From positions 13,642,501 through 13,706,500 of the forward strand of contig JAILWY010000027.1 of NCBI GenBank assembly GCA_022113835.1: 64,000 nucleotides of DNA, given 5' to 3'. This DNA comes from Atopsyche davidsoni (lineage: Eukaryota > Arthropoda > Insecta > Trichoptera > Hydrobiosidae). The translations under genes were made by a program, and so were the position numbers. Under the pieces are notes generated by a model. That model worked only from the letters and a program-made list of their open reading frames with translations. It ran no database searches and was not told the origin of the DNA. Shown here piece after piece: positions 25,201-34,999 of this stretch (position 1 is the first letter of the stretch; every line of letters starts with the position of its first letter).

Positions 25201-26688
25201 ATTGTATTTCTTTCCAGATATTTGAATGACGTCGTTATCCAGCACCACGATACTATTGTTACGTCATCTGACCTCGGCCTGGCAGTAACTTGTCAATACG
25301 ACCTAACCAACAAGACCGTGTCGAACGAAGTGGATCTCGGCATTACCGGAGACATCCAGCCTGCGCTGTCAGAGGAAGTTATTGTAGATTCTCCCAATGT
25401 GGCTATGAAGATAACCGACCGCGAAGGAAACGATGTTGTGCCATCAGCAGAGGTCGGAGACCCCCTGGTGAGAATTCGTTAATTATCTAAAAATAGGCAC
25501 TTCCGAGTATTTATAGATGCATTGAATAATATAAAAAAACACCAGTAGCACTACGATAACATTGCAATGAGTTCAACCCAATTTTAGTAATACTTCATTA
25601 AAACATCAGTTATTTTTAACAGAACAACTTGAGTCAAGTAATTTCCATTTTTTAGGCACTTCGTTTCGAAATTCTGGACCCCAATTCTCCATTCGAGATC
25701 TTCGTACGCGAGCTAGTGGCCATGGACGGAGTCGACTCCAGCGAGATTACCCTCATCGACTCGGACGGTTGCCCCACAGACCACTTCATTATGGGCCCGC
25801 TCTTCAAGTCCGCTCAGACCGGAAAGGTGAGTCGTTCTTTTCAGGTTTCCGGCTCAGTCATGTGGTTTACTGACTCTTCTCACCGAACTAGCGTCACTTC
25901 AAACACAAAGAAGTGTAAAAGCTGTCTATTGACCGCGCATTTTTATCCAACGTGTATCATTTATCCTTCGAGTTAATGTGATTCGTGCAAAAAAATTTAG
26001 AGCCGCTCAATATCTAATAGAAATGTTATGCACAGGCTTCATATTTTTATCATACATTTTTGTTTCTTCTGTAGATGCTCTTGTCTCACTTCGATGCCTT
26101 TAAGTTCCCCTCCTCGGAAGTCGTGCAGTTCCGCGCCCTCGTCACTCCCTGCATGCCCACATGCGAGCCAGTGCAGTGCGGCCGCACCGGCGGGCCCGGA
26201 GATCTTCGCTCTGTGCTCTCGTACGGGCGGAGAAAGAGGTGAGATAATTCATATTTTAAACAATTAACAAGGAACTAATTTTCCCAACGCGTTAAAAAAG
26301 GGGTTTGCCACGTTCTAATGCTCACTTTTCGGGCCGCAGATCGGCATCGTCTCCTCGCGAGGACATGCTCTTGGTCCAGACCATCCAGATCACTGACAAG
26401 TTCGGGTTCGAGAAGCAGCGACTGGGCGGCTCCAACAGCAGCGAGACCGTGTTCGTGGAAGGCGGCATGCTGGGCGGCTCGTGCCTGCACGCCGGAGGCC
26501 TGGCGCTGGCGGCGGCGGCCTTCCTGCTGGCGCAGGCGGCGGCGGCGGCGGCGTGGGCGCTCGTGCGCGGGCGGCGGCGCGCGGCCCTCAAGGCGCACCA
26601 CCTGCACTCCGCGCCCGCCAGCCGCGCCGACTCCGTCTGCAAGCTGTACGAGGGGGGCTTCGGCCGCTCGCACCAGAGGCACTTCTGA
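10032..26688 (+). CDS. PAN/Apple and ZP-domain apical matrix membrane protein (neyo/nyobe/trynity/morpheyus type)
   Basis: Nine exons join in phase: 10032-10233, 22657-22751, 23589-23745, 24017-24101, 24870-25114, 25218-25467, 25656-25826, 26075-26238, 26340-26688. They give 572 residues plus a stop, numbered from the Gly split across the first junction. Residues about 19-95 and 106-180 are two Cys-rich PAN modules (CERAWCFDRV; CEFKK to CRELCL to CRLSHH). About 190-440 is a ZP module (CYNVSIDC, FDGKIYAKG, VTCQYDL, SDGCPTDHFIMGPL, CMPTCEPVQCG). RRKR at 454-457 is a furin-type site before a 510-532 Ala-rich membrane helix and a basic cytoplasmic tail. In flies such proteins polymerise in the apical extracellular matrix and shape cuticle; that role is inferred here. 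The N-terminal signal exon is missing or lies at 1944. I cannot pick one paralogue. Confidence is high for gene and family. Confidence 0.93.
13211..13284. repeat. 21-bp tandem repeat, about 3.5 copies
   Basis: Units of CTCCTCGGTTCACACCCGACA repeat three times plus a partial. Because 21 is a multiple of three, they stay open in one frame (SSVHTRH repeated), but nothing else suggests coding. Confidence 0.9.
18069..18101. repeat. 11-bp tandem repeat, 3 copies
   Basis: GGCACTCGCCC repeated three times within a GC-rich intronic island. Confidence 0.9.
19649..20867 (+). mobile_element. Helitron family A, copy 1 (both termini present)
   Basis: Begins TCTACTATAATAATATCC after a host A and ends TTTCTAG before a host T, the A^T target and TC...CTAG ends of Helitrons. 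Just before the 3' end is the degenerate hairpin CCATTCTGTGACGGG. At 1219 bp it carries only the N-terminal part of the Rep/helicase frame, so it is non-autonomous. It lies in sense orientation inside the big intron of the PAN/ZP gene. Copies: 36252, 38285 and 55914. Confidence 0.88.
20047..20766 (+). pseudogene. Helitron Rep N-terminal fragment (copy 1)
   Basis: The frame encodes the Helitron helicase-like N-terminal region: a Cys-rich CQFCNALHFQAEK, then YNNCISFASM and CFKVQGQIYHRTSHLHP, then a stop. Lesions seen: the start codon corresponding to ATG in copy 4 is AAG at 20047, and a TAA interrupts at 20305. The HUH nuclease and helicase parts are absent, so it cannot move itself. Confidence 0.8.
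22657..22751 (+). CDS. PAN/ZP gene, exon with second half of PAN 1
   Basis: The acceptor is CTTGACCTCAG and the donor G/GTGAGC. Its first base completes Arg. It encodes SANYNNKTGECDLTDMDR, the usual closing strand of a PAN module, and ends with one base of Asp. Confidence 0.92.
22752..23588 (+). other. intron of PAN/ZP gene carrying a palindromic repeat
   Basis: Holds a copy of the dispersed palindromic repeat at about 23005-23275. Nothing else was recognised. Confidence 0.75.
23005..23275. repeat. dispersed palindromic repeat, copy with duplicated head
   Basis: The block ATATTTTTGACAGAG-GGTGGAATTCC occurs twice in direct orientation (about 23007 and 23068). It is followed by TGATAATGCCAACGTGAAAGG, TTGGCGAAACCGGTCAC and AAAATCACTCAAGTATTTTA, as in the copies at 34085, 42189 and 49728. 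Confidence 0.75.
23589..23745 (+). CDS. PAN/ZP gene, exon with first part of PAN 2
   Basis: The acceptor is GTCTTCAG and the donor TTCAG/GTAAAA. It encodes DIDYLENNCVEEPTKLCEF to TVEECRELCLNSPF and ends with AG of a split Arg. Confidence 0.93.
24017..24101 (+). CDS. PAN/ZP gene, exon ending PAN 2
   Basis: 85 bp with acceptor GTGTTTCAG and donor CAG/GTACTG. It encodes CHSYDHGDTGDHVCRLSHH, the end of the second PAN module, and ends on a codon boundary. Confidence 0.9.
24102..24869 (+). other. intron of PAN/ZP gene
   Basis: No repeat or gene recognised; the first 60 bases are GC-rich. Confidence 0.7.
24870..25114 (+). CDS. PAN/ZP gene, exon with start of the ZP domain
   Basis: The acceptor is ACGCAACAG and the donor GGGAG/GTAAGC. 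It encodes DPYLDVPEAATYELSSC and the ZP-N core CYNVSIDCRSGDMVARIQ, FDGKIYAKGSPNSC and YNNIECNV. Confidence 0.94.
25218..25467 (+). CDS. PAN/ZP gene, middle ZP exon
   Basis: The acceptor is TTTCCAG and the donor CTG/GTGAGA. It encodes YLNDVVIQHHDTIVTSSDLG, then VTCQYDLTNKTV and the linker leading to ZP-C (VAMKITDREGNDV). It ends on a codon boundary. Confidence 0.94.
25656..25826 (+). CDS. PAN/ZP gene, ZP-C exon
   Basis: 57 codons; acceptor TTTTTTAG, donor AAG/GTGAGT. It encodes LRFEILDPNSPFEIFVREL and the ZP-C signature SDGCPTDHFIMGPL. Confidence 0.94.
26075..26238 (+). CDS. PAN/ZP gene, end of ZP-C and furin site
   Basis: The acceptor is TTCTGTAG and the donor AAGAG/GTGAGA. It encodes FDAFKFPSSEVVQFRALV, the Cys pair CMPTCEPVQC and the start of GRRKR, the dibasic cleavage site completed in the last exon. 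Confidence 0.93.
26340..26688 (+). CDS. PAN/ZP gene, last exon with membrane segment
   Basis: The acceptor is GGGCCGCAG. It encodes the post-furin stretch (VQTIQITDKFGFEKQ), an Ala/Leu membrane helix partly built from GCG repeats, a basic stop-transfer RGRRR and a short tail ending SHQRHF, then TGA. Confidence 0.93.
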
Positions 26689-27530
26689 CCGCCCTCTCAC
26701 ACCCCTGTCGTCCGATGTGTTCACGGAGAGTGATGAACCTTTTACAATTGCATCAATCTTAACAACGAAATCAAATCTTTTTTGCAGAAGCGTTGTCGTT
26801 GTCGATCCCGCTCGGTGCGTTAGATACTAGTGCGGGTGAGAAGGTCGCGTCTTCCGCGTGCGCGCGAGCACCGACGGTTGAAACTGAAGAGCTACAGATA
26901 AACATCTAACCGACATTCAAATCTTTCAATAGGTTTTTATCTTCAAAAGCGACTCTTAGTCATTTGGCCACCGTACAACGTAAAACGTATTCTCATTTTT
27001 ACAATTAATATATTGAAAGGTAAACATAAATGCCTCTATTGGATCAGGGAGATTGATGCACTTTAGAAAGTTTCATCACTATATCGATCACTCTCAGTAA
27101 AATGAGTATTGTTTTATCAATCAGTTAACAAATCAGCAGTTTTTCAAATATTTGATATGAATTAGTACATCCTTTAGTTTTTAATTGGCGGCCACAGTAA
27201 TTTTTTTTTTCACATGATATTGATTGAAAATATGTGTTGACTGATATATTATTTCATATTTAAAATAATACAATTAACAATCATATTTTTAAAATTGTTC
27301 GCGGTGCGTAGCTCGAAAAAAAAACCTCACATTGCCCTTAAAAACATTGAGACAATGCATTTGTAAAAAGCACACGATTTAACGTAGCCCGAAATTGATC
27401 AGATTTTAAAATGACGTGCATATTAAATTTGCTGCCACGTAGATATTTTTCAAATCGATTACCTTTAAAAGTAATTTGAGTTTTGGAATGAGCTGTTAAC
27501 CGACACGCGGCTAGAAGTAAAAGACCGGCG

Positions 27531-27557
27531 GCAGGGCGGCAGGGCGGCAGGGCGGCT
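27531..27557. repeat. GGCAGGGC 8-bp tandem repeat
   Basis: About three tandem GGCAGGGC units inside a GC-rich island. Confidence 0.85.
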
Positions 27558-30160
27558 GGGCGCCTCGCCGGCCCGCGCACCTGACCTGCCGCAGCGTCCA
27601 CCCGACCGGGCCGCCGGGAAGCGAACGGGAACCTGTCGCTAGACACTCGAAAGAAGTGCGCCGTTAGAGACCCGCAATAATAGTATAGTAATAACATAGA
27701 TTACGGAAGTACTCGGTACTGCGTACATTAACATTATAACATAATCATACTGAAAACTCAGTTTTTACAGTTTGCACGTCACCGCGTCACGCAAACTCGG
27801 AAGGGAGAGCGTTGCCGGTACGATTACCGCTAATTTTTATTCGAATTACTCAATTTGATCGTATTTATTTAATTTTTTCGTATTAAACTCCGTGTAAATT
27901 GAAATCGGTCATTCCATTTAGGAGCATAGTGCTCCATACATTTTTTTCAGTATGATGTTATATTATTATTCTTGTTTAGCATTAAGAAGTATTTTAACGA
28001 TCGCGTTAAGTTAGCTCTAGACTTGCGGCACCCGCGCTCCGGGAGAGCGGGACGACCGAACGTTTGTGAACGTTGATCTGCGAATCCGTGCGAAAAGTGA
28101 CGAATGCCAGGCGACAGTTATGCTAGCATTTCATCGAGATGCCGAGAATACGAGTTTAAAATAGAAGCAGAGATCGAAACGTTCGCTTATCCCTTTCTCC
28201 GGACACTAGGAGAGGAAGGCCAGAGGCGATTCTGAAAATGCACCCTAACAACGAGCGCCTCGCCGGGCCGCGCGGGCGCCCGGCCGGCTTGGTCGACTCG
28301 CAGCGCACCGGGACATATTTAACTATTTATTTAATTCAACCACACTGGTCAAATTCCGCATCCGTTCGGTTCGCTCTGAACGTTTTGCGGAATTTCCCGA
28401 ATCGCCCGGCCAGCCCTCGATCGGCATTCGCATTATTTATATAATAAATAATAAAAGTAAGAGAAGCTCCCGAGCTCGCCGTGTAAGGGCCGAGCGAGCC
28501 GGAGTGACATTAGTGCCTTACCGGCTGCAATACTTTCTATTTTTGTACTGCCTTTTTTCGAAGATGTTTCATGAAATAAACTTTTTTAATAATGATGTAT
28601 CTTTTATTTTAAAACTACTGTCCCCATTACAATATTTATAAATCATCAGACGAGTCCTGCACGAGCCGCTGCAATTCACTCGAAATAAAAACAACTACAA
28701 CATCTATACATTTGTATTGTAACCAGCGAATATCGTAAAATAAGAATATTTAAAAATAAATATTTATTGATTTAAAAAAGAACAAACCGACCCTGAATGA
28801 ACTAACAGCCGGGGGCGCTAGCGGCCGTCGAGTCGAATGTCGGATTTTTTGTGAGTTTGTGTACTTTCTCAGTCAATTTTGGCAATTTGAAAAATTTATA
28901 AGTATACATATCATTTCACAAAATAAATTTGATGACGAGGAAACACGGAGTCAAAGTGCGATGAAAAAATAACACTTTGAAAGAGAGTTAAAATACTAAC
29001 TAATTTAAGCTTTATAAGTTCTTGTTTTGATTGTAACCTGTATAATACCCGATCAGCAAGGTTTTTCCTTGTAAATAATTGCTAAAATTTAAAAAAATTG
29101 AAAAACCCAAAATACATATAACAATGTAGTGTCTGAGAAATGAAATATCTTTTCAAAAGCTCAAGGTAGGCATTACACATGACACTTGAAGAGAAGAGCG
29201 AGAGTAATTCCGGGCTGCGCGAATCTTACGGGCTGGCGAGGCCTCTGCGGTCAGAGCAGGACGCGGCGAGTGAGGAAGGACTCCTCTTCAGGCTCCAGCG
29301 AGTGAACAAGCCCCGTGCCTGGCTATGATGAAGCCTCCATAAAACGAATTTGTAGTGAAAATAGCAATGATTGCAGCAATATAGCAAACCTTGAAGTAAA
29401 TCTTAAGTATTTAATAATAATATATTGAAAATTACATTACGTACATTAGAACATTACGTACGTAGAAATGCACCGAAATTCAAAGTCATGTTCATTTTAT
29501 GAAAAAAAAAAAAAAAAAAAAACTAACAAACGAAAGCTATCAAAAATTGGATAATAATTGATTATTTAGTGAAATAAACAGTTCATATTAAAAAAAAAAC
29601 TTCTTGAATTCAGTATTATATTATATATAATATCAGAGTATATTATTATTAAGGTTGGGTTAGAAAAGCAAAGGAAAGAGATGAATATTTAGGAAAAAAA
29701 TACGCGTGTGCTCATGGACGATTTTAAAGATATTTTTGTATGCAACTGTATATATTTTATTTATGGTATATTAATTGGATTGTTGTGAAGAAAAAAAAAT
29801 GTTTACAATTCTATTAAATTTATTACAATGTTTTAGTTTTAGCAAGCACCAACAGCGGGTAATAGCATGTGTAGTCAATGAATAGTTTAGTCAATGGTCG
29901 GAGAAAATATAAAATAAATATGAAACTATTGTAGATGCAGGTAAATTGTGTTTACGATGTGAAAAAATACAATTAACGGTGAGCGCAAAAGAGGCAAATG
30001 ATGCCCCCGGGGAGTGAGCCGCCGCGGCGGACCTCGGCGGACCTCGGCAGACCTCGGCGGCCCGGCCACGGCGCGGCTCGGCCACACGCGCGGACATGGC
30101 GAGACGCCTTGAGAAGCAATGAGCGCATTGTGCGCGGCCAGGGACGGCCGCATGTTCCGA

Positions 30161-30270
30161 CAGCCCCCGACAGGCCTCGACAGCCTCCGACAGCCCTCCA
30201 CAGCCCCCGACAGCCCCCAACAGCCCTCGACAGCCCTCGACAGCCCTCGACAGCCCTCGACAGCCCTCGA
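30161..30270. repeat. 10-bp minisatellite, 11 copies
   Basis: CAGCCCTCGA units, the last five identical and the first six variant. The unit is not a multiple of three, so it produces long meaningless frames on both strands. Confidence 0.95.
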
Positions 30271-30605
30271 CACCTACCGCCCCGCGGCCCAGTCCATCGC
30301 GCTCGTTTGCCCGTTCGAACCCGGGTGTAGTGTAACCAAGTAAAAATATAGTTTAAAAATTAACTGATCGTGTATTCACAATCCAATATACACTTTCGTG
30401 TGATAAATTTACTATATATGAAATGTACAGTTTTTTTTTTTCACTTTTTAAGTAAAGTTCAGAGTTTGGATACAAAATATAATTCGTATTATAATATAAA
30501 AAAGTTAGACACTGTGAATTTGTGAAGCTGGAGGCCCCGCGCTGCGGTGCGGCACGGCCCAGAGCCGGTGGCGCTCGGCGGGGGCCAGACGGGGCAGCGA
30601 GGGTG

Positions 30606-30660
30606 CAGGGAGCAGGGAGTAGGGAGTAGGGAGTAGGAGTAGGGAGTAGGGCGAGTAGGG
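30606..30660. repeat. GGGAGTA tandem repeat
   Basis: G-rich AGTAGGG-type units in a GC-rich island, with one irregular unit. Confidence 0.85.
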
Positions 30661-30887
30661 AGCGACCGTGACGGGCCCGCGGTGCTTCCGTTAGATCGCA
30701 GATAGTAAATTAGAGAAACCTTCGTCTCACAATAGAAACACATATTTTGAAAAATAATCAAGTAAATGTGCGAGAACATTTGCTATTATTTGTCAACTTA
30801 TTGAAATGTGCAGAGTGCTTCCATTTTTAATTTTTCAAATAAATTTCTACGGTCATTTTTACTGAGACCCAACTTTAAATCTATATA

Positions 30888-31753
30888 CGGGGGCGGTCCG
30901 ATAAGAATTTAGCCTACAAAAGAAAAACGAAAATTTTAGAAAAGCGGCGATTTATTTCACAAAAAAGTCTCCTTTTAGCTCGATACACTTGACCCAGCGA
31001 TGCTCCAACTTCTTTAACCCATCTGAAAAATAAGTTTTCTCGAGGTCTGCAAAGTAGGCCTTCGTGGCGGCGACGATAACCTCCTCATTCGACTTAAATT
31101 TCTGCCCGGCGAGTGACTTTTTCAAGTTTGGAAACAAAAAAAACGCGTCAAACACTGCTCCGAAGTGGTCTCACGGTTGCGCTTGTTGTCCGGAGTGAGC
31201 AAACGCAGCACCCATCGCGCCGACAGCTTTTTCATCCCCAAAATTTCATGCAGGATATGACCCACGCGGTCTTTTGAAATGTCTACTGTTTCAGCTATCT
31301 CGCGCACTTTCAATCGGCGGTCTGCCAATACGAAATTGTGGATTTTTGTTTCTTTATTCTAAGTGGTAGCCATTTTCGAGACACCTGGGCGTGGCTCATC
31401 AAAAACCGACATGCGACCACGTTGACCACGCGAACTCGTTAAACCAATTTTTTACGGTCACCATCGAATAAGAAGAGTCACCGTACAAAGCATCCAAGCG
31501 CTTTTTGATTTTGCTGCGCGATTTCCCTTCCAAAAACAAGAATCGAATCACGGACCGATATTGCTCTTTTTCCATCTTTCAAAAATAAACGTACACGTCC
31601 GCTCCCACACGCGATCAAAACAAAACTATGAGTCCGATTCGGCTGAAATTTTGACAGTAGCCGTCTACAAGAATGTACTACACGATAGTAAATCTCTCTT
31701 GCGATACTAGCACAATCGGGCGGTGAGGTTAAGTACTTTTCGGACCGCCCTCA
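30888..31753 (-). mobile_element. mariner-family element, internally deleted
   Basis: Terminal inverted repeats of about 28 bp (GGGCGGTCCGATAAG-type at the left, GGGCGGTCCGAAAAG-type at the right) lie between TA dinucleotides. At 866 bp it is shorter than the roughly 1.3 kb usual for mariner. It is inserted in the 5' end of a Helitron, giving a clear order of insertion. Confidence 0.9.
30952..31575 (-). pseudogene. broken mariner transposase
   Basis: From ATG at 31575 it encodes the N-terminal HTH region (MEKEQYRSVIRFLFLEGKS, then VTVKNWFNEF). A frameshift follows, then the second HTH (LKVREIAETVDISKDRVGH). The frame then jumps to the C-terminal end (FPNLKKSLAGQKFKSNEEV to HRWVKCIELKGDFF). 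The part with the catalytic Asp residues is deleted, so it is inactive. Confidence 0.85.
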
Positions 31754-31889
31754 TATATAAAATACAAACTCAAAAACCAGTGTGGATCTGGCTGCGTTAA
31801 GCTTTAGAACCCCTCAGCCGATGTGCCTCAAACCGGTTTCATTTGAAAGCCAATAATACTGAGGTGGTTTTAGGCCACTTAAATGCATG

Positions 31890-32032
31890 AAACGATGAAA
31901 TCACTCAATTTCAGATGGGTCATTACATCAGCAGTAATGAAGCTGTCTGGCGATTTTTTCGTTTCAGTATTCACGAACGATATCCAACTGTTTAACATCT
32001 TGCTGTTCATTTAGGAAACGGTCAATTGTAAT
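31890..32032 (+). pseudogene. decayed Helitron Rep fragment
   Basis: One frame reads QFQMGHYISSNEAVWRFF, then FSIHERYPTV, a TAA stop, then HLAVHLGNGQ. This matches the conserved ISSNEA / HERYP / HL.VHL block that follows the nuclease region in Helitron Rep proteins. It is a remnant with at least one in-frame stop. Confidence 0.75.
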
Positions 32033-32052
32033 TGTGCTACCCGGTGAAGTTG

Positions 32053-32056
<4 letters not shown>

Positions 32057-32149
<93 letters not shown>
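32057..32149. repeat. (TA)n microsatellite
   Basis: About 46 TA units directly after the Rep fragment. Confidence 0.97.
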
Positions 32150-32150
<1 letters not shown>

Positions 32151-32980
32151 GTTATAATAGAAAAAATAGTTACTTTATAAACAGATTACCACCTCGGTAA
32201 GGTGGTAATCAAATTACTTCGTAAGGCTTCAAAATAGAAACATACTAGGTAGAGCTGCACACTATTTGCACACATTGCTGTATATTTGGAAGGTCCGCAG
32301 AGTCAAAGACACTCAACGAATGGCATCGTCAGATCAGTGGTAAAAAGCTAGATGGCGACATGGTCACCATCAGCACAGTCGAAGAAGAAACGTCTGCGAC
32401 ACTGCTAATGCCGTACTCCCTTGACAAAATCTATAGTTTCGTTTACTGTTTTTAATTACTCAAAAAATTACAATACGCATTTATTGTTAAAAAATGACTT
32501 AATTTTTCCACTTTATTAAAGGAATATAATAGAAAACAGTATTCCCCGAAGACTTTCTTTACTTAAGAATTTCTTGAATATTTAATAATACGTGGACCGC
32601 TCTCCCCGGCGGTGCGCCGGACTACAGTTAGGATTTGGATACGCGTTTATTTCCTTATTCGCTTTGCATTTGTCTATTATCCAGCTCATTAGGTGCGACT
32701 CATCAGAATGAAACCGCACGAGTCATACGCGACCGCGCTGGCGGCTCCGTGCTCGGTGCCCCGTTCGATCCAGGTGATGAAATTTTATGGAGCGATTGTG
32801 ATCGCCAGGAATGCGGGGAGCATTGTCTCCGCACCAGAGAGCGGCCCGTTAGCCGGCAGGTATCGACATGTCCAGGAAACCGTTTACATTTGCATGCGTC
32901 GGGCTGACGTGCCCCCTCTGCCCCCGCGAACCTAGGCTGAGGCGAAAAAATAAAACACTTTACAAACAGAATACTACACA
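32150..32980. other. non-coding stretch
   Basis: AT-rich with a GC-rich patch at about 32720-32940 that is open on both strands. No domain, splice structure or repeat was recognised. Confidence 0.55.
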
Positions 32981-33650
32981 TCTATCTGTATATATAAAAC
33001 ACAAACTCAAAAACCGGCGGTTATTTGGCTGCTATAGGGTTTAGAACCACCCAGCCGATCTGCCCCAAACCGGTTTCATTTGAAAGCCAATAATACTGAG
33101 ATCATATTTGACTTCTTAAATTAAACAATTAATAATCAAATTCGGTTTATTTAATTAAATAGATTTTTGGCATTTCCCATACAAAAGTTTCAACATTTTG
33201 CGGTAGCGAATACTTTTCAAAAAATGAACAGTAACATTTTCGCGTGTATGCAGGCTGCCAACAAAAAAATACTGATCTTGATGTTTGTTAAGATAAGTAT
33301 GACGTTGCCGTTGTATAATGCAGGCTGCTACAACATCAAAAAAAAAACAACTCAGAACTGTCAGATCTTTTCATCCCATTTACGTACAATCCTGCTTAGC
33401 CGGAAATCAAAGATTTGCTATCGCCTGGTCAGTCAGTTTTTAAACAAAAACTCATAGATCTCACGATAAAAAATCATATATACGGCGAAGTGCAATGTTA
33501 GATGTATTCGATTGAATGGCAAAAACGGGGTTTACCGCACGATTTTAAATCGATAGTGTTATATCTGCTGAACTACCGAATCAACATGAAGATCCGATAC
33601 TTTTTGACGTTCATGTTGACTTCTATTTAACACATCTCACTCCTCAGCAC
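32981..33650 (+). mobile_element. Helitron family B, second fragment
   Basis: Starts TCTATCTGTATATATAAAAC after a host A and shares the 5' region of the copy at 30880/31754, including CAAACCGGTTTCATTTGAAA. Rep remnants follow at 33420-33640. The right end is uncertain; no hairpin plus CTAG-type terminus was found. Confidence 0.6.
33420..33640 (+). pseudogene. decayed Helitron Rep nuclease-region fragment
   Basis: Frame pieces read VFKQKLIDLTIKNHIYGEVQ, a TAG, MYSIEWQKRGLPH, a break, then IDSVISAELPNQHEDPILFD. This order (YGEV, WQKRGLPH, ISAE.P...DP) is that of the HUH nuclease region of Helitron Rep. The bases for the HUH motif itself after RGLPH are deleted, so it is dead. Confidence 0.8.
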
Positions 33651-34084
33651 ATACCATATATGGTATATGCGCGCAACTGAAAATATAAGAAAAAAATACG
33701 CAAAGGGAGCGTTGCTCGACTTGACACCGAGCGGGCGAACGCCTCGTTGTTCTTACTGCTCACATGAGAAAATCTTAATATTTTAAAGTACTCGGTTTTA
33801 CGAGATTGAAGTTAATATAAAAGAAAAAGAAGCATTAAATGTTTTTTTGTGTGAATTGAAATATAACACAACCTTATTGTTTCAAGTGTCATTTATCCCG
33901 TCTCTATCGAGGGCGCATTTGCTTTCGCGACCGCATACTATCGCATTCTGCATACACTTTTTCATTTCACGTTGAATATTCAACTAATTATCTTAGGCTC
34001 AATTTCAAGAATGATCCTCAATAAAACCCATTAAACTTACATTTCGTCTCATTTATACCATCTTGTCAAATTTGTAATTTAAAA

Positions 34085-34245
34085 TTAATCAATATTTTTG
34101 ACAGAGAGTGCTTGGTGGAATTTCATTTTAATGTTTTAAATAAAATACTTTTTCCTGTATTTTACATAAATACCGGTTTCGCCAACGTGAAAGGTTGGCG
34201 AAACCGGTCCCCAATAAAAATTTACATATGGGAAAATCACTCAAT
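34085..34245. repeat. dispersed palindromic repeat copy
   Basis: Starts ATCAATATTTTTGACAGAGA and contains a short perfect palindrome, ACCGGTTTCGCCAACGTGAA with AGGTTGGCGAAACCGGT, followed by CCCAATAAAAAT and GGAAAATCACTCAA. Confidence 0.8.
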
Positions 34246-34960
34246 TGAGAATAGAGTATCAAATCTTTCAAATCCTGTTATTTTGAACGTTTTAATTTTA
34301 TTTCAAATAACTTCTAAAAGTTGCATTATTTTGACTCTCCTTAATTTAAAACTTAAAATTACTCTTTCTACAGAGCAAACTCTTTTATAATTTGATAAGT
34401 TATTTTGAAAAAGCATTAGATTACAAAAAAAAATTTCGCAAGGACGTCGATCAGCAAACGTGCGACCGAGTGCTTTCAGACCTCGAACGAAGCTCCGGGT
34501 GGCCCGGCGGTCATCGATTCCGTGAGGTCATCGAGAATAATCAATCCGCAAAACACACAACATCGTCGGCACGCGAGACCGTCCTCGCTGCCAACTACAC
34601 AGAGGATCAGCTCCGAGCCGCCGCCGCGGGCGAAGCGGAACAGCCGCAGAGACTCCTTCGCGCCGCAAGGTGGCTGCGTCTGAGCTGCGCCATCACGTCT
34701 GGGCGACAATCCACCACTAATTTCTAAGTTTCAATTTCGAGTAACTAAGCGCCGTCAGCTCGGGAAGGTCGGTGATGCCGCGCGCAGTCATCGCGATGAG
34801 AGAAGCGATCGTGTCGATTCCACGTTTCGGGTTAGACTCCGCGAGGTCGCCGGGCCTAATGGCGGCAGCATTCGGAGGGCGCCCGAGCCGGCCAGACGAG
34901 AGCGGAGCGTGGAAGCCCTCGGCTCGGGGACGAGCAGCCGCCTCTGCGGCAAGAAGCGCG

Positions 34961-34999
34961 GCGGGCCAGCGGGGCGGGCCAGCGGGGCGGGCCAGCCGG
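34961..34999. repeat. 13-bp tandem repeat, 3 copies
   Basis: GCGGGCCAGCGGG repeated three times with minor change in the last unit. Confidence 0.9.

Larger units (their letters stand above)
26689..30879. other. 3' flank of the PAN/ZP gene, no further gene
   Basis: The start of this stretch must be 3' UTR. The first AATAAA seen on the + strand is near 28443, with another near 28574, so the UTR end is unclear. The rest is AT-rich with GC-rich islands (27520-27620, 28020-28090, 28240-28320, 30000-30310, 30530-30680) holding tandem repeats. No exon of Atg16 or another gene was recognised on either strand. Confidence 0.55.
30880..32035 (+). mobile_element. Helitron family B fragment, interrupted by a mariner
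   Basis: If the mariner at 30888-31753 and one TA are removed, the sequence reads TCTATATATATAAAATACA then AACTCAAAAACC. This matches the start of the second copy at 32981 (TCTATCTGTATATATAAAAC then AACTCAAAAACC), each preceded by a host A. A shared segment follows (CAAACCGGTTTCATTTGAAA), then a decayed piece of Rep (31890-32032). The 3' terminus was not found. Confidence 0.7.

Noticed and set aside
26275..26830. Antisense and alternate-frame open frames over the last PAN/ZP exon, up to 170 codons
   Set aside because: Shadows of the GC-rich coding exon; the exon frame has the matching splice phase and the ZP-family sequence.
28238..28444. 68-codon frame downstream of the PAN/ZP gene
   Set aside because: Lies in a GC-rich island in the probable 3' UTR or flank; no homology seen.
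30161..30270. CRISPR-like array
   Set aside because: Units are directly adjacent with no spacers, and the window is eukaryotic.
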